A program made the position numbers and the translations under genes. Below are positions 26,878 through 35,406 of a stretch of 64,000 bases of DNA, piece after piece. How positions within the stretch are numbered: position 1 is the first letter of the stretch; the number at the start of each line of letters is the position of its first letter. The notes beneath the pieces were generated by a model, which made no database searches, was not told where the DNA came from, and saw only the letters and a list, made by a program, of their open reading frames with translations. The DNA is taken from NCBI GenBank assembly GCA_964610575.1, contig CAZSYX010000003.1, positions 1 to 64,000 on the forward strand, written 5' to 3'. This DNA is from JADJWR01 sp964610575 (lineage in GTDB: Bacteria > Pseudomonadota > Gammaproteobacteria > Burkholderiales > Burkholderiaceae_F).

Positions 26878-28035
26878 TCATTGACCCTGCGACGGACGAA
26901 GGGTCGGGCGCCGCTGCCTCAGCGACCACAGCAGCACCGCCAGCAGCGCGTAAGGCCAGGCCTGCGCGAGCCAGTCGGAGGCCGCCGCGACGTCGCGCAG
27001 CCGGCCGGGCTGCCAGGCGGCGAGCCATTGCGCGTGATACGGATTGGGTGGCACGACATTGACGGCGACGACCAGCAGCAGAAGTGCCGCCGCAGCCAGT
27101 GCCGCCGCGGCCCGTGCCGACACCGTGGCTGCGGCTGCGGTCACAGCCAGCCAGCCAACGGCCAGCCCGGCGACCGCGCCGGGCGTGAGCCAGGCGAACG
27201 CGCGTTCAGGCCCGAATTCGTGGCCGTAGGTGATTGCCTTGGTCGCCAGCGCGGCACCGAGCATCATCAGCAGCATGCGCAGGCGGGGTGCGCGCTGCTT
27301 CATCGCGGCGGTCAGCGCCGCGCCGGCGGCGAGCATTCCGCAGGCAGTGACCAGCACCTCTGCCGCGGCGAACTGGCTGGCGTCGAACACCGGCAGCGTG
27401 CGATCGAACATGCCTAGCACGGTCGAGATGAGATCGCGGTCCAGTTCGCCGTTGCCGAACAGCATCGGCCCGGGGTGGATCTGCGCCAGCGGCCACAGCG
27501 CGGCCAGCAGCAGCAGGGCCGCGGAATGCGGGCGTAACCAAAGCCGTCGCGCCTGCTGCAGCCGCCTGTCGTCGATCAGCGCCGGCGCGAGGGCGGTTCC
27601 TGCCAACGCACCCAAGGCCGCGCCGCCGACGTTGGTCAGCACGTCCAGGTTCGACGCGATGCGCGCGGGCAGGTAATTCTGCAAGGCTTCGATGAGGACG
27701 GAAACGCAGGCAGCGAGCGCCGTGGCGACTAGGATCGCCGGCAGGCCACGCGGACGCGGATGCAGCGTCAGCGCCATCAGCAGCCCCAGCGGCACATAGG
27801 CGAGCACGTTCAGGGCAAGATCGAAGCCGGTCACGTAGGCTGGCCACGGCGCGCCGAGAAATGCGAACGGGTTCACGCCGAGCGCGCGCCAGCCGGTCCA
27901 CGGTGACAGGCTGCCGTAGATCAGCAGCACCACGTACACAGCGAGCGACGTGCGTGCCAGTGGCGAGCCGCGCCGCGTCACCGGCAGGCCGGCGCGCTGG
28001 CCGGCCGGCCGCGGGGCGATGGGTGCGGGCGACAT
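26878..28035 (-). CDS. VanZ-family membrane protein
   Basis: A polytopic inner-membrane protein with an N-terminal VanZ-like domain (about 35-165: YGSLSPWTGWR, FDLALNVLAYVPLGLLMAL, EALQNYLPARIASNLDVLTN). At 385 aa it is more than twice the size of VanZ itself, the rest being about six further hydrophobic segments with a large Ala/Leu/Val content. The ATG at 28035 (MSPAPIAPRPAG) is the only reasonable start in a frame that is open far upstream. VanZ gives low-level teicoplanin resistance in Enterococcus; here the role is unknown. It is divergent from birA. Confidence 0.83.
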   Translation of the reverse strand: MSPAPIAPRPAGQRAGLPVTRRGSPLARTSLAVYVVLLIYGSLSPWTGWRALGVNPFAFLGAPWPAYVTGFDLALNVLAYVPLGLLMALTLHPRPRGLPAILVATALAACVSVLIEALQNYLPARIASNLDVLTNVGGAALGALAGTALAPALIDDRRLQQARRLWLRPHSAALLLLAALWPLAQIHPGPMLFGNGELDRDLISTVLGMFDRTLPVFDASQFAAAEVLVTACGMLAAGAALTAAMKQRAPRLRMLLMMLGAALATKAITYGHEFGPERAFAWLTPGAVAGLAVGWLAVTAAAATVSARAAAALAAAALLLLVVAVNVVPPNPYHAQWLAAWQPGRLRDVAAASDWLAQAWPYALLAVLLWSLRQRRPTLRPSQGQ

Positions 28036-28218
28036 CACGGTTGCTCGGATTGTGGTGAGCCGAGCCTGCAACAGGCAAGGCAAAGGTGGCGACGATGGTA
28101 AATTTTCGCTGCCCGCGGTCCCGCACGCCGGAAATCGTGATCGATCCTGGCCAGCGATAGAGGTCCGCCCCCGTTTTATAACCGGTGATCCGCTTTGTCC
28201 TGCATCGCTGACTCGAAC
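28036..28218. promoter_or_regulatory. divergent vanZ-like/birA control region
   Basis: A 183-bp spacer between two divergent genes, the most AT-rich stretch in this area (TGGTAAATTTTCGC near 28098). TATAAC at 28177-28182 is a possible birA -10 box; I see no good -35 box, and no BirA-type operator, in keeping with a BirA that lacks a DNA-binding domain. Confidence 0.35.
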
Positions 28219-29031
28219 ATGCGGGCCGTCGACCGCGGCCGGGCGCCCGTCTCGCCGCTGAACCGGGAACTGATCGCGACGGCGGCGCCACAGTTCGACG
28301 TCGAGGTGGTCCAGGAAACAGGCTCGACGAACACCGACCTTCTGCAGCGGGCCCGGCGGACGCAGCCGGCGCGGCCACTGCTGCGCGCTGCGCTGCGACA
28401 GACGGCGGGCCGCGGCCGCCACGGTCGGCGCTGGTTCGCGGGCGCCGGCAACGCCCTGCTCTTCTCGCTGGCCGTGTCGATGAAGGCAGACGGCGCACGC
28501 CTCGCCGCAGCCACGCTGGCCTGCGGCGTTGGCGCCGCCGAGCGGCTGCGCGCCGCCGGTGCGTCCGTTTCGCTCAAATGGCCCAACGACCTGATGTTCG
28601 AGGGGCGCAAGCTCGGCGGCGTGCTGTGTGAACTGGCGGCCGACGATCAGGGCCGTCGCACGCTGGTCGTCGGCATCGGCATCAACCTGCATCTGGACGC
28701 GGCGACCCGTGACTCGATCGGACAGCCGGCCGCGGCCCTCGACCACGCGATGGCGCCGCTCGCCAGCCGCGAGTCGCTGATCGGCGGCATCGCCACCGCC
28801 GTCCTCGACGCCCTGCAACTGTACGACGAGCAGGGCTTCGTCCCGCTGCAGCCGCGGTTCATGGCGCTGTTCGCCCATCGCGACGCGCCGGTCGACCTGC
28901 TCGAGCTCGGCACGCGCGTGGCCAGCGGGCGCGCACTCGGTGTCGACGGCGAGGGAAGGCTGCTGCTCGATACCGGGCAGGGCCTGCGCGTGTGCAGCAG
29001 CGGCGAGCTTTCGCTGCGGGCGGCCGGATGA
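28219..29031 (+). CDS. birA: biotin-[acetyl-CoA-carboxylase] ligase, monofunctional
   Basis: Attaches biotin to the carboxyl carrier protein of acetyl-CoA carboxylase. The 270-aa protein contains the biotinyl-AMP loop GRGRHGRRW (64-72), KWPNDL (120-125) and the small C-terminal SH3-like domain (LGTRVASGRALGVDGEGRLL). The N-terminal winged helix of Escherichia coli BirA is absent, so it cannot act as the biotin repressor. I chose ATG 28219; a TTG eight codons upstream is also in frame. Its stop overlaps coaX (ATGA). Confidence 0.93.
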   Translation: MRAVDRGRAPVSPLNRELIATAAPQFDVEVVQETGSTNTDLLQRARRTQPARPLLRAALRQTAGRGRHGRRWFAGAGNALLFSLAVSMKADGARLAAATLACGVGAAERLRAAGASVSLKWPNDLMFEGRKLGGVLCELAADDQGRRTLVVGIGINLHLDAATRDSIGQPAAALDHAMAPLASRESLIGGIATAVLDALQLYDEQGFVPLQPRFMALFAHRDAPVDLLELGTRVASGRALGVDGEGRLLLDTGQGLRVCSSGELSLRAAG

Positions 29032-29867
29032 GCGCCGCTGCGCATTGGCTGCTGCTCGACGCCGGCAACTCGGCGCTCAAATGGGTGCTGATGACGCTCG
29101 ACGGTCAGGTCGGGCCGGCGCACGGGACCCGGCGCAATGCGCCGCCGGACGAGCTGACCGCGTCGCTGGTGCGCGAATGGCGCGAGCGCGCCGGCATCCC
29201 GGTGCAGGCTGCGTACGGCTGCGCCGTGGCCTCGCCGTCGCTGATGCGTGCCATCGAGCAGGCGGTGCTGCAAGCCTTCGCGCTGCCCGTGCGCTGGTTC
29301 GAGTCGCAGCCGCGCTACGAGCACGGCGGCGTCGTCCTGCGCAACGGCTACCGCGACTGCACGCAACTGGGCGTGGACCGCTGGCACTCGCTGATCGCGG
29401 CGCGGGCGGCGCATCCTGATCGCTCGCTCGTCGTCGTGACGGCCGGCACGGCCACCACCGTCGACGGCGTGACGATCGACGGCTCGTTTGTCGGCGGCGC
29501 CATCGCCCCCGGGGTTCGCCTGATGTACGAAGCGCTGGCCAAGGGCACGGCGAGGCTGCCGGTTTCGCGCGGGCAGATGGTCACCTATCCCGACAACACC
29601 GATGACGCGATCGCCTCGGGCGTGCTCGGCAGCCAGCTCGGGCTCATCGAGCGTTTCGTGCGCAACTTCCGCGTCGAGCACGGCACGCCGCTGGTCGTCC
29701 TCACCGGCGGTCACGCGGCGCAGCTGGCGCCCTACGTCGGCGTCGGCACCTCGCTGCCGTCCGTGGTGCGAGAGGAGAACCTGGTCCTGCGCGGCGTCTA
29801 CCTGCGAGCCTGCGAACTGACGGCGGCGCTGGCCCTTGCTGCCGGCACCGTCGGCGCCGCGCAATGA
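29028..29867 (+). CDS. coaX: type III pantothenate kinase
   Basis: First step of coenzyme A synthesis (pantothenate to 4'-phosphopantothenate) by the CoaX-type enzyme, which is not inhibited by CoA. The 279-aa protein has the ASKHA-fold motifs LLLDAGNSALKW, the Asp in GVDRWHSLIAAR and the phosphate loop VVTAGTATTVDGV. The start lies in an ATGA overlap with birA and the stop in an ATGA overlap with the SPOR gene. birA-coaX pairing is common in betaproteobacteria. Confidence 0.95.
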   Translation: MSAAAHWLLLDAGNSALKWVLMTLDGQVGPAHGTRRNAPPDELTASLVREWRERAGIPVQAAYGCAVASPSLMRAIEQAVLQAFALPVRWFESQPRYEHGGVVLRNGYRDCTQLGVDRWHSLIAARAAHPDRSLVVVTAGTATTVDGVTIDGSFVGGAIAPGVRLMYEALAKGTARLPVSRGQMVTYPDNTDDAIASGVLGSQLGLIERFVRNFRVEHGTPLVVLTGGHAAQLAPYVGVGTSLPSVVREENLVLRGVYLRACELTAALALAAGTVGAAQ

Positions 29868-30526
29868 GAGCGGTGTTTCTCCTGCTGCTGCTCGCCAACG
29901 TCGTCCTGTTGGCATGGCAGCAGGGCCTGTTCGGACCCGCTGTCGAGGCCGGCCGGGAGCCGGAGCGGGTTGCCCGGCAGATCGCCGTCGAGAAGATCCG
30001 CGTCCTGGCGCCGGACCAGCTGGCCGCGCTGCGCAGCGCGACCCGGGCCGCAGGCGAAGGCAATGCCAGGCTCGCCTGCTTCGAATTCGGCGACTTCGAC
30101 GAGGCGAGCCTCGCGCGCATCCAGTCGAGGCTGGCCGCGCTGGCTCTCGGTGACCGGCTGCGGGCGCGGCGCATCAGCGCGCCGGGCTGGTTCATCGTCT
30201 ACCTGCCCCCGCTGGCGACGCGCGCCGAGGCCGACCGCGTCGCGCAGGACCTGCGCGGCCGCGGCGTCCGCGATCTGGCCGTCATGGGGCAGGACTCGCC
30301 GATGCCGAACGCGATCGTGCTCGGCTCGTTCCGCGATCCCGACGCGGCGCAGCGGCACCAGGCGGAACTGGTGCGCCGGGGTGTGGCCGGCGTGCAGGCG
30401 ACCCAGCGCGCCGCCGCCGAGACGACGCGCTTCGAGATCCGCGACGTCGACGCGGCGCTGGCGCAGCAGCTGGCGGAGATCCAAGCGGAGTTCCCGCAGA
30501 GCCAGCTCGGCGCCTGCGCCAACTGA
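29864..30526 (+). CDS. SPOR-domain membrane-anchored protein
   Basis: A 220-aa bitopic protein: N-terminal membrane helix (AVFLLLLLANVVLLAWQQGLF, about 3-22), a linker, and a C-terminal SPOR-like domain (GWFIVYLPPLATRAEADRVA, AIVLGSFRDPDAAQRHQAEL) expected to bind septal peptidoglycan lacking stem peptides. Final residues are acidic and helical. It overlaps coaX by 4 bases, and this birA-coaX-SPOR arrangement suggests simple co-transcription. The exact division role is unknown. Confidence 0.82.
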   Translation: MRAVFLLLLLANVVLLAWQQGLFGPAVEAGREPERVARQIAVEKIRVLAPDQLAALRSATRAAGEGNARLACFEFGDFDEASLARIQSRLAALALGDRLRARRISAPGWFIVYLPPLATRAEADRVAQDLRGRGVRDLAVMGQDSPMPNAIVLGSFRDPDAAQRHQAELVRRGVAGVQATQRAAAETTRFEIRDVDAALAQQLAEIQAEFPQSQLGACAN

Positions 30527-30565
30527 ACGCCGCGGCCGGCCGATCCAGCAAGCGTCCCCGCCGCG

Positions 30566-31036
30566 ATGTTCAACATCGTGCTCGTCGAGCCGGAGATCCC
30601 GCCGAACACCGGCAACGTCATCCGTCTGGCCGCCAACAGCGGCGCCCGCCTGCACCTCGTCCGGCCGCTCGGCTTCGACCTCACCGACAGGCAGCTGCGC
30701 CGGGCCGGGCTCGACTACCACGAGTACGCGCAGATCGCGGTGCACGACGATTTCGACGCGCTGCTCGCCGCCGAGCGCCCGGATCCGGCGCGGATGTTCG
30801 CCCTGACCACGCGCGGCGCGCGCCTCTATGCCGAAGTGCGCTATGCGCCCGGCGACTGGCTGGTGTTCGGCGCCGAGACGCGCGGACTGTCCGCTGCCAT
30901 GCGAGAACGCTTCGCCGCCGAGCAGCAGCTGCGGCTGCCGATGCGACCCGGCAATCGCAGCCTCAACCTCAGCAACGCGGTGGCGGTAGTGGTCTTCGAA
31001 GCGTGGCGACAGCAGAGCTTTGCCGGCGGCGCCTGA
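30566..31036 (+). CDS. trmL: tRNA (cytidine/uridine-34-2'-O)-methyltransferase TrmL
   Basis: A SPOUT-class methyltransferase that 2'-O-methylates the wobble base of leucine tRNAs. The 156-aa protein shows all three motifs: GNVIRLAANSGARLHLVRPL, FGAETRGLSAAMRERF and the knot segment MRPGNRSLNLSNAVAVVVFE. It lies 39 bases after the SPOR gene and is convergent with metY across a 14-base gap. Confidence 0.95.
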   Translation: MFNIVLVEPEIPPNTGNVIRLAANSGARLHLVRPLGFDLTDRQLRRAGLDYHEYAQIAVHDDFDALLAAERPDPARMFALTTRGARLYAEVRYAPGDWLVFGAETRGLSAAMRERFAAEQQLRLPMRPGNRSLNLSNAVAVVVFEAWRQQSFAGGA

Positions 31037-31050
31037 CTCTGCTCTCGCGC

Positions 31051-32340
31051 TTATGCCGCAGCACGCAGCTGCGAGGCGCGCAGCGCCTGGCCGATGTCGG
31101 CCAGCAGGTCCTCGATGTGCTCGATGCCTACTGACAGGCGCACCATGTCCTCGCTGACGCCGGCGCGCTCGAGTTCGGCCGGCGAGAGCTGCCGGTGCGT
31201 GGTCGAGGCCGGGTGGGTGGCCAGCGACTTCGCATCGCCGATGTTCACCAGCCGGGTGACCAGCTTCAGGCTGTCGAGAAACCTTTCGCCGGCGGCGCGG
31301 CCGCCGCGAACGCCGAAGGACAGGACCCCCGAGGCGCGCCCGCGCAGCAGTTGCTGCGCCAGCGCGTGGTCCGGGTGCGACGGCAGGCCGGCGTAACGGA
31401 CCCAGGCCACCGCCGGCTGGTTCTGCAGGAAGCGGGCGATGTCGAGCGCGTTGTCGTTGATCCGGTCCATGCGCAGCGCCAGCGTCTCGATTCCCTGCAG
31501 CAGCAGGAACGCGTTGAACGGCGACAGCGCCGCCCCGGTATTGCGCAGCGGCACCACCCGCGCACGGCCAATGTAAGCGGCCGGGCCGAGCGCTTCCGTG
31601 TACACCACGCCGTGGTAGGACGGATCCGGGCTGTTCAGGCGGGGGAAACGCGCAGGCTGTTCCGCCCACGGAAAGCGGCCGCTGTCGACGATCAGTCCGC
31701 CGACAGTGGTGCCGTGGCCGCCGAGGTACTTGGTCAGCGAATGCACGACGATGTCGGCGCCGTGCTCGATCGGCCGCAGCAGGTAGGGGGTGGCCACCGT
31801 ATTGTCGACGATCAGCGGTACGCCCGCCGAGTGCGCTGCCGCCGCCAGCCGCGCGATGCCGGCGATCCGGCCCGACGGGTTGCCGATCGATTCGACAAAC
31901 ACGGCCTTGGTCCGCGCATCGGCGAGCTGTCCGATGGCCTGCGGCTCGTCGAGGCTGAAGAAGCGGGTCTCGACGCCCTGCTGCGGCAGCGTGTGGGCGA
32001 GCAGGTTGTAGGTGCCGCCGTACAACTGGCTGGCGGCGACGATGTTGTCGCCGGCCTCGGCGATGGTCTGGATCGCCGCGGTGATGGCCGCCATGCCGCT
32101 GGCCACGGCCAGGCCGCCAATGCCGCCTTCCATCGCCGCCAGCCGCTTTTCCAGCACGTCGTTGGTCGGATTCATGATCCGCGAGTAGATGTTGCCCTGC
32201 ACCTTGAGGTCGAACAGGTCGGCGCCGTGCTGTGCCGAGTCGAAGGCGTAAGAGGTGGTCTGGTACACGGGCACCGCCACCGCGCGGGTGGTCGGTTCGG
32301 GCGAATAGCCGCCGTGCACGGCGAGGGTCTCGAGGCGCAT
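31051..32340 (-). CDS. metY: O-acetylhomoserine sulfhydrylase (aminocarboxypropyltransferase)
   Basis: A PLP enzyme that makes homocysteine directly from O-acetylhomoserine and sulfide, feeding the methionine cycle. The 429-aa protein has YSRIMNPTNDVLEKRLAAME, the PLP lysine Lys204 in VHSLTKYLGGHGTTVGG and the C-terminal ATHPASTTHRQLSPAELERAG and VRLSVGIEHIEDL. The longer central insertion (FPRLNSPDPSYHG) separates MetY from MetB/MetZ. GGAGAG precedes the start. A 114-bp spacer separates it from the LOG gene upstream, so it probably has its own promoter. Confidence 0.94.
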   Translation of the reverse strand: MRLETLAVHGGYSPEPTTRAVAVPVYQTTSYAFDSAQHGADLFDLKVQGNIYSRIMNPTNDVLEKRLAAMEGGIGGLAVASGMAAITAAIQTIAEAGDNIVAASQLYGGTYNLLAHTLPQQGVETRFFSLDEPQAIGQLADARTKAVFVESIGNPSGRIAGIARLAAAAHSAGVPLIVDNTVATPYLLRPIEHGADIVVHSLTKYLGGHGTTVGGLIVDSGRFPWAEQPARFPRLNSPDPSYHGVVYTEALGPAAYIGRARVVPLRNTGAALSPFNAFLLLQGIETLALRMDRINDNALDIARFLQNQPAVAWVRYAGLPSHPDHALAQQLLRGRASGVLSFGVRGGRAAGERFLDSLKLVTRLVNIGDAKSLATHPASTTHRQLSPAELERAGVSEDMVRLSVGIEHIEDLLADIGQALRASQLRAAA

Positions 32341-32454
32341 GGGAGTGCTCTCCGGGCAGAAGTGCCGACGAGCTTAGGCGGGAGCGGCAGCGCCCCTTAG
32401 ACAAGATGGTTTGATGCTTATGGTCGCCGCCTGGCGCGCGAGGCCAGGCGTGGA

Positions 32455-33045
32455 TCAGCTGCGGTCGAGATCGCCTGCGACGCTGTCGACAGCGGCTGCC
32501 TGCCGGGTCATCTGCTCGAGCAGGCTCGACGTACTGGCGCCGACGCTCAACAGGCCGCGGTGTTGCGGCCGGATGAACTCCTGCTCGGACGCGTGCTGCA
32601 GGAACGCCAGCAGGTGGTCGAAGTAACCGTCGACGTTGATGAGGCCGACCGGCTTGGCGTGCAGTTGCAGCTGCCGCCAGGTCACCATCTCGAACATCTC
32701 CTCGAAGGTGCCGTAGCCGCCGGGCAGCACGATGAAGGCATCGGACCGACTGGCCATGATGCGCTTGCGAGTGTGCATCGAGTCGACGATCAGCAGCTCC
32801 GTCAGCGCCTGGTGCGCCACCTCGGGCCGCATCAGGTGTTCGGGAATCACGCCGATCACCCTGCCGCCGGCGGCCAGCGTGCTGTCGGCGAGTGCTCCCA
32901 TCATGCCGACGTGTCCGCCGCCGTAGACCACGTTCCAGTCGCGGCGGGCCAGCTGCGCGCCGAGTTCGCGCGCCGCCTGCAGATAGGCCGGCTTCGCGCC
33001 GGGCTGCGAGCCGCAGAAGACGCAGACCGCGCGTATCGGCGTCAT
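32455..33045 (-). CDS. LOG family protein (nucleoside 5'-monophosphate phosphoribohydrolase)
   Basis: A 196-aa Rossmann-like protein of the LOG/YvdD family, which hydrolyse N6-modified or plain AMP to base and ribose 5-phosphate. Signatures: VCVFCGSQPGAKPAY, VVYGGGHVGMMGALAD, MHTRKRIMASRSDAFIVLPG and PGGYGTFEEMFEM. The ATG at 33045 overlaps the gpsA stop (ATGA) and replaces a longer open frame that lacks family resemblance. The natural substrate in bacteria is uncertain. Confidence 0.92.
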   Translation of the reverse strand: MTPIRAVCVFCGSQPGAKPAYLQAARELGAQLARRDWNVVYGGGHVGMMGALADSTLAAGGRVIGVIPEHLMRPEVAHQALTELLIVDSMHTRKRIMASRSDAFIVLPGGYGTFEEMFEMVTWRQLQLHAKPVGLINVDGYFDHLLAFLQHASEQEFIRPQHRGLLSVGASTSSLLEQMTRQAAAVDSVAGDLDRS

Positions 33046-34034
33046 TCGGGTCCTTCTCGCTTCGGGTGGCGGGCGAGCAGCAGATCGAGCGCCTGGCGCG
33101 GCGATGCCTTCTCCGCGAGCACGGCGCAGACGGCGTCGGTGATCGGCATCCGCACGCCGAGCGAGGAGGCGCGCTGCTGCACTGCCGCCGCCGACCAAAC
33201 CCCTTCGGCAACGTGGCCGAGGCGGTCGAGGGCTTCCTTCAGCGGCAGGCCTCGGCCCAGCATCAGGCCGACCTGCCGGTTGCGCGACAGCTCGCCGGTG
33301 CAGGTGAGGATGAGGTCGCCGATGCCGGTCAGCCCCATGAAGGTCTGCGCTGAGGCGCCGAGCGCCACGCCGAAGCGGGTGATCTCGGCCAGCCCACGCG
33401 TGATCAGCGCCGCGCGCGCGTTGTGTCCGAGCGCCAGCGCATCGCAGATGCCGGTGGCGATCGCCATCACGTTCTTGACCGCGCCGCCGACCTCGACGCC
33501 GACGACGTCGTGCGTCGAGTAGATGCGCAGCGCCGGCCCGTGCAGCGCCCCGGTGACTAGCTCGCAGAACGAGTCGTGGCCGGCGACCGTCAGCGCGGTG
33601 GGCAGCCCCTTCGCCACTTCCTGCGCAAAGCTTGGCCCGGAAAGCGGTCCGGCGGGGTGGCCGCCGAGCTCGTCACGCACGATCTCGTGCGCCATCGCCG
33701 CACTGCCGCGCTCAAGCCCCTTGCACAACCAGACGATCGGCGGCAGCGCCGCGATGTCGTGCAGCTGACGCGCGAGGTCGCGCAGCGCGGCCGTCGGTGT
33801 CGCGATCAGCAGCAGGCCGTGGCGGGCGTGCGCAACCGCCGCTGTCAGTTCCCTCGCACAATGAAGTGCCGCCGGCAGTTCGATGCCCGGCAGGTAGCGC
33901 GCGTTGCGCCGCGTTTCGGCGATCGAGGACAGCGCTGCGCCGTCGCGTGCCCACAGGTGTACCGGGTGGCGCGGCGCCAGCGCGGCGGCCAGCGCCGTGC
34001 CCCAGGCGCCTGCACCCAGTACGGTGATGTGCAC
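33042..34034 (-). CDS. gpsA: NAD(P)H-dependent glycerol-3-phosphate dehydrogenase
   Basis: Reduces dihydroxyacetone phosphate to sn-glycerol 3-phosphate for phospholipid synthesis. The 330-aa protein has MHITVLGAGAWGTALAAALA (dinucleotide loop), PLSGPSFAQEVAKGLPTALT, the catalytic-lysine segment GAVKNVMAIATGICDAL and GLTGIGDLILTCTGELSRNR. It follows secB by 43 bases and overlaps the LOG gene by 4 bases. secB-gpsA adjacency is common in proteobacteria. Confidence 0.96.
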   Translation of the reverse strand: MHITVLGAGAWGTALAAALAPRHPVHLWARDGAALSSIAETRRNARYLPGIELPAALHCARELTAAVAHARHGLLLIATPTAALRDLARQLHDIAALPPIVWLCKGLERGSAAMAHEIVRDELGGHPAGPLSGPSFAQEVAKGLPTALTVAGHDSFCELVTGALHGPALRIYSTHDVVGVEVGGAVKNVMAIATGICDALALGHNARAALITRGLAEITRFGVALGASAQTFMGLTGIGDLILTCTGELSRNRQVGLMLGRGLPLKEALDRLGHVAEGVWSAAAVQQRASSLGVRMPITDAVCAVLAEKASPRQALDLLLARHPKREGPE

Positions 34035-34077
34035 GACCGGGGGTCCCGTGCTGCCGCGGGCAGCCGAGCGGCGGCAG

Positions 34078-34593
34078 TTACTGCGTCGGCACCGCGGCGG
34101 CGGGTGCGGCCGCCTGCGCCTGCTGCTGCGCCAGGCGCTGCTGGTACAGCGCCTCGAAGTTGATTTCCGCCAGGTGGATCGGCGGCAGGCCGGTGCGGCT
34201 GATCAGATCGGCGACGTTGGCGCGCAGGTACGGATAGACGATGTTCGGGCAGACGATGCCAACGATCGGCTCGAACTGCTCCTTCGGAACGTTGCGGATT
34301 TCGAAGATGCCGCCCTGCTTGCCTTCGACCAGGAACAGCACCTTGTCGCCCAGCTTGGCGGTGGCGGTCACGCGGACCACGACCTCGTAGATTCCTTCAA
34401 TCACCAAGCTGTTGCTGACCTCGAGCTGCACGTCGATGCTCGGCGACTGCTGCTCCAGAAAGATACCCGGCGCATGCGGCAGCTCGAGTGATGCGTCCTT
34501 CAGGTAGCAGCGCTGCAACTGGAAGGTCGGTCCCGCAGCGGCGCCGTGCGCGTTGCCGCCGGCCGGCTGGCCGGCGCCGTTGTTATCTGCCAT
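34078..34593 (-). CDS. secB: protein-export chaperone SecB
   Basis: A tetrameric cytosolic chaperone that keeps preproteins unfolded and delivers them to SecA. The 171-aa protein has a flexible Gly/Ala/Asn-rich start, then FQLQRCYLKDASLELPHAPG, the SecB core (VVVRVTATAKLGDKVLFLVE, GIVCPNIVYPYLRANVADLI, RTGLPPIHLAEINFEALYQQ) and a Gln/Ala-rich tail. It sits in the classical rhodanese-grxC-secB-gpsA group. Confidence 0.97.
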   Translation of the reverse strand: MADNNGAGQPAGGNAHGAAAGPTFQLQRCYLKDASLELPHAPGIFLEQQSPSIDVQLEVSNSLVIEGIYEVVVRVTATAKLGDKVLFLVEGKQGGIFEIRNVPKEQFEPIVGIVCPNIVYPYLRANVADLISRTGLPPIHLAEINFEALYQQRLAQQQAQAAAPAAAVPTQ

Positions 34594-34629
34594 GGTGGTT
34601 CCTGGTTGTCTGGATTGAACGGGCCCGCT

Positions 34630-34890
34630 TCAGCCAGCGAGCAAGGGGGTGAGCCGGCCTTCGCGGTCGAGCGCCGACAGATCGTCGAAGCCACCGACGT
34701 GGGTGGTGCCGATGAAGATCTGCGGCACGGTGCGGCGGCCGGTGCGTTCGATCATTTCTTCGCGCCGCGCCGGATCGAGGTCGATCCGGATGGTCTCGAT
34801 GTCGGTGACGCCGCGCGCCTTCAGCAGCGCCTCGGCGCGGTGGCAGTACGGACAGTGCTCGGTACGGTACATCAGCACGGGGGCGGGCAT
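34630..34890 (-). CDS. grxC: glutaredoxin 3
   Basis: A small (86 aa) glutathione-dependent disulfide reductase. The active site is Cys13-Pro-Tyr-Cys16, with the cis-proline motif RRTVPQIFIG and the glutathione-binding THVGGFDDLSALDREGRL. The start is the ATG at 34890 (MPAPVLMYRTEHC); the frame is open upstream but the family starts here. It sits between the rhodanese and secB genes. Confidence 0.96.
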   Translation of the reverse strand: MPAPVLMYRTEHCPYCHRAEALLKARGVTDIETIRIDLDPARREEMIERTGRRTVPQIFIGTTHVGGFDDLSALDREGRLTPLLAG

Positions 34891-34931
34891 GGTCGCTCTT
34901 CGTTCAGGTTGCGGTGCAATGAGCGCCGTGG

Positions 34932-35336
34932 TCAGGCCTTCAGCGGCAGGCCGGCCTCGCGCCAGGCACTCAGGCCGCCGGCCAGCACATAGACCTCGGC
35001 AAGTCCCGCGGCGCGCAGCTGCGCCGCAGCCCGGCCGGCGATGTTGCCGGCGTTGCACAGCACGATCACCGGCCGGTCCTTCTTCAGTTCCTTCGGCCCG
35101 CGCGTGCCCAGCTCGGCGAGTGGGATGTTCTTTGCGTTGGGCAGCGTGCCGCGCGCGAACTCGGCGGCGTCGCGCACGTCGACCACCTGCGCGTGCTTGC
35201 CGTTGATCAGTTGGGTGGCCTGCAAGGTGGTCAGCGACGGACCGCCTGCGCGCGAGCGCAGTAGCGGCCACAGCAGCATGCCGCCGCTCAAGAAGGCCAC
35301 CCCGATCAGTAACGCGTTGTCGATGAAGAACTGCAC
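34932..35336 (-). CDS. membrane-anchored rhodanese-domain protein
   Basis: A 134-aa protein with one N-terminal membrane helix (ALLIGVAFLSGGMLLWPLL, about 8-26) and a cytoplasmic rhodanese domain whose cysteine lies in VLCNAGNIAGRAA. Its role is presumed sulfur-transfer or redox. I prefer the GTG at 35336 (VQFFIDNALLIG), which has GGGAG five bases upstream and matches relatives, over an ATG at 35384 that would add 16 residues running into the gpmA promoter. It is the first gene of rhodanese-grxC-secB-gpsA-LOG. Confidence 0.88.
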   Translation of the reverse strand: MQFFIDNALLIGVAFLSGGMLLWPLLRSRAGGPSLTTLQATQLINGKHAQVVDVRDAAEFARGTLPNAKNIPLAELGTRGPKELKKDRPVIVLCNAGNIAGRAAAQLRAAGLAEVYVLAGGLSAWREAGLPLKA

Positions 35337-35368
35337 GGATGCTCCCGCCTGCGCAAAAGGAACGCGAT

Positions 35369-35374
35369 TATAAA
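35369..35374 (+). promoter_or_regulatory. candidate -10 box of gpmA
   Basis: TATAAA within the AT-rich run ATTATAAAATG lies 32 bases before the gpmA start in otherwise GC-rich DNA. No convincing -35 hexamer lies 16-18 bases upstream, so confidence is limited. Confidence 0.4.
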
Positions 35375-35406
35375 ATGAGGCCACGATCCATCAGCCGGAA
35401 TCCGAA

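Noticed and set aside
28195..28218. An extended BirA N-terminus from TTG 28195
   Set aside because: Eight extra residues do not form a winged helix and the family begins near the chosen ATG; no ribosome site favours the TTG.
32341..32454. A SAM-type riboswitch upstream of metY
   Set aside because: The 114-bp spacer shows no recognisable SAM-I or SAM-II core and no strong ribosome-site pairing; I could find only a normal GGAGAG site.
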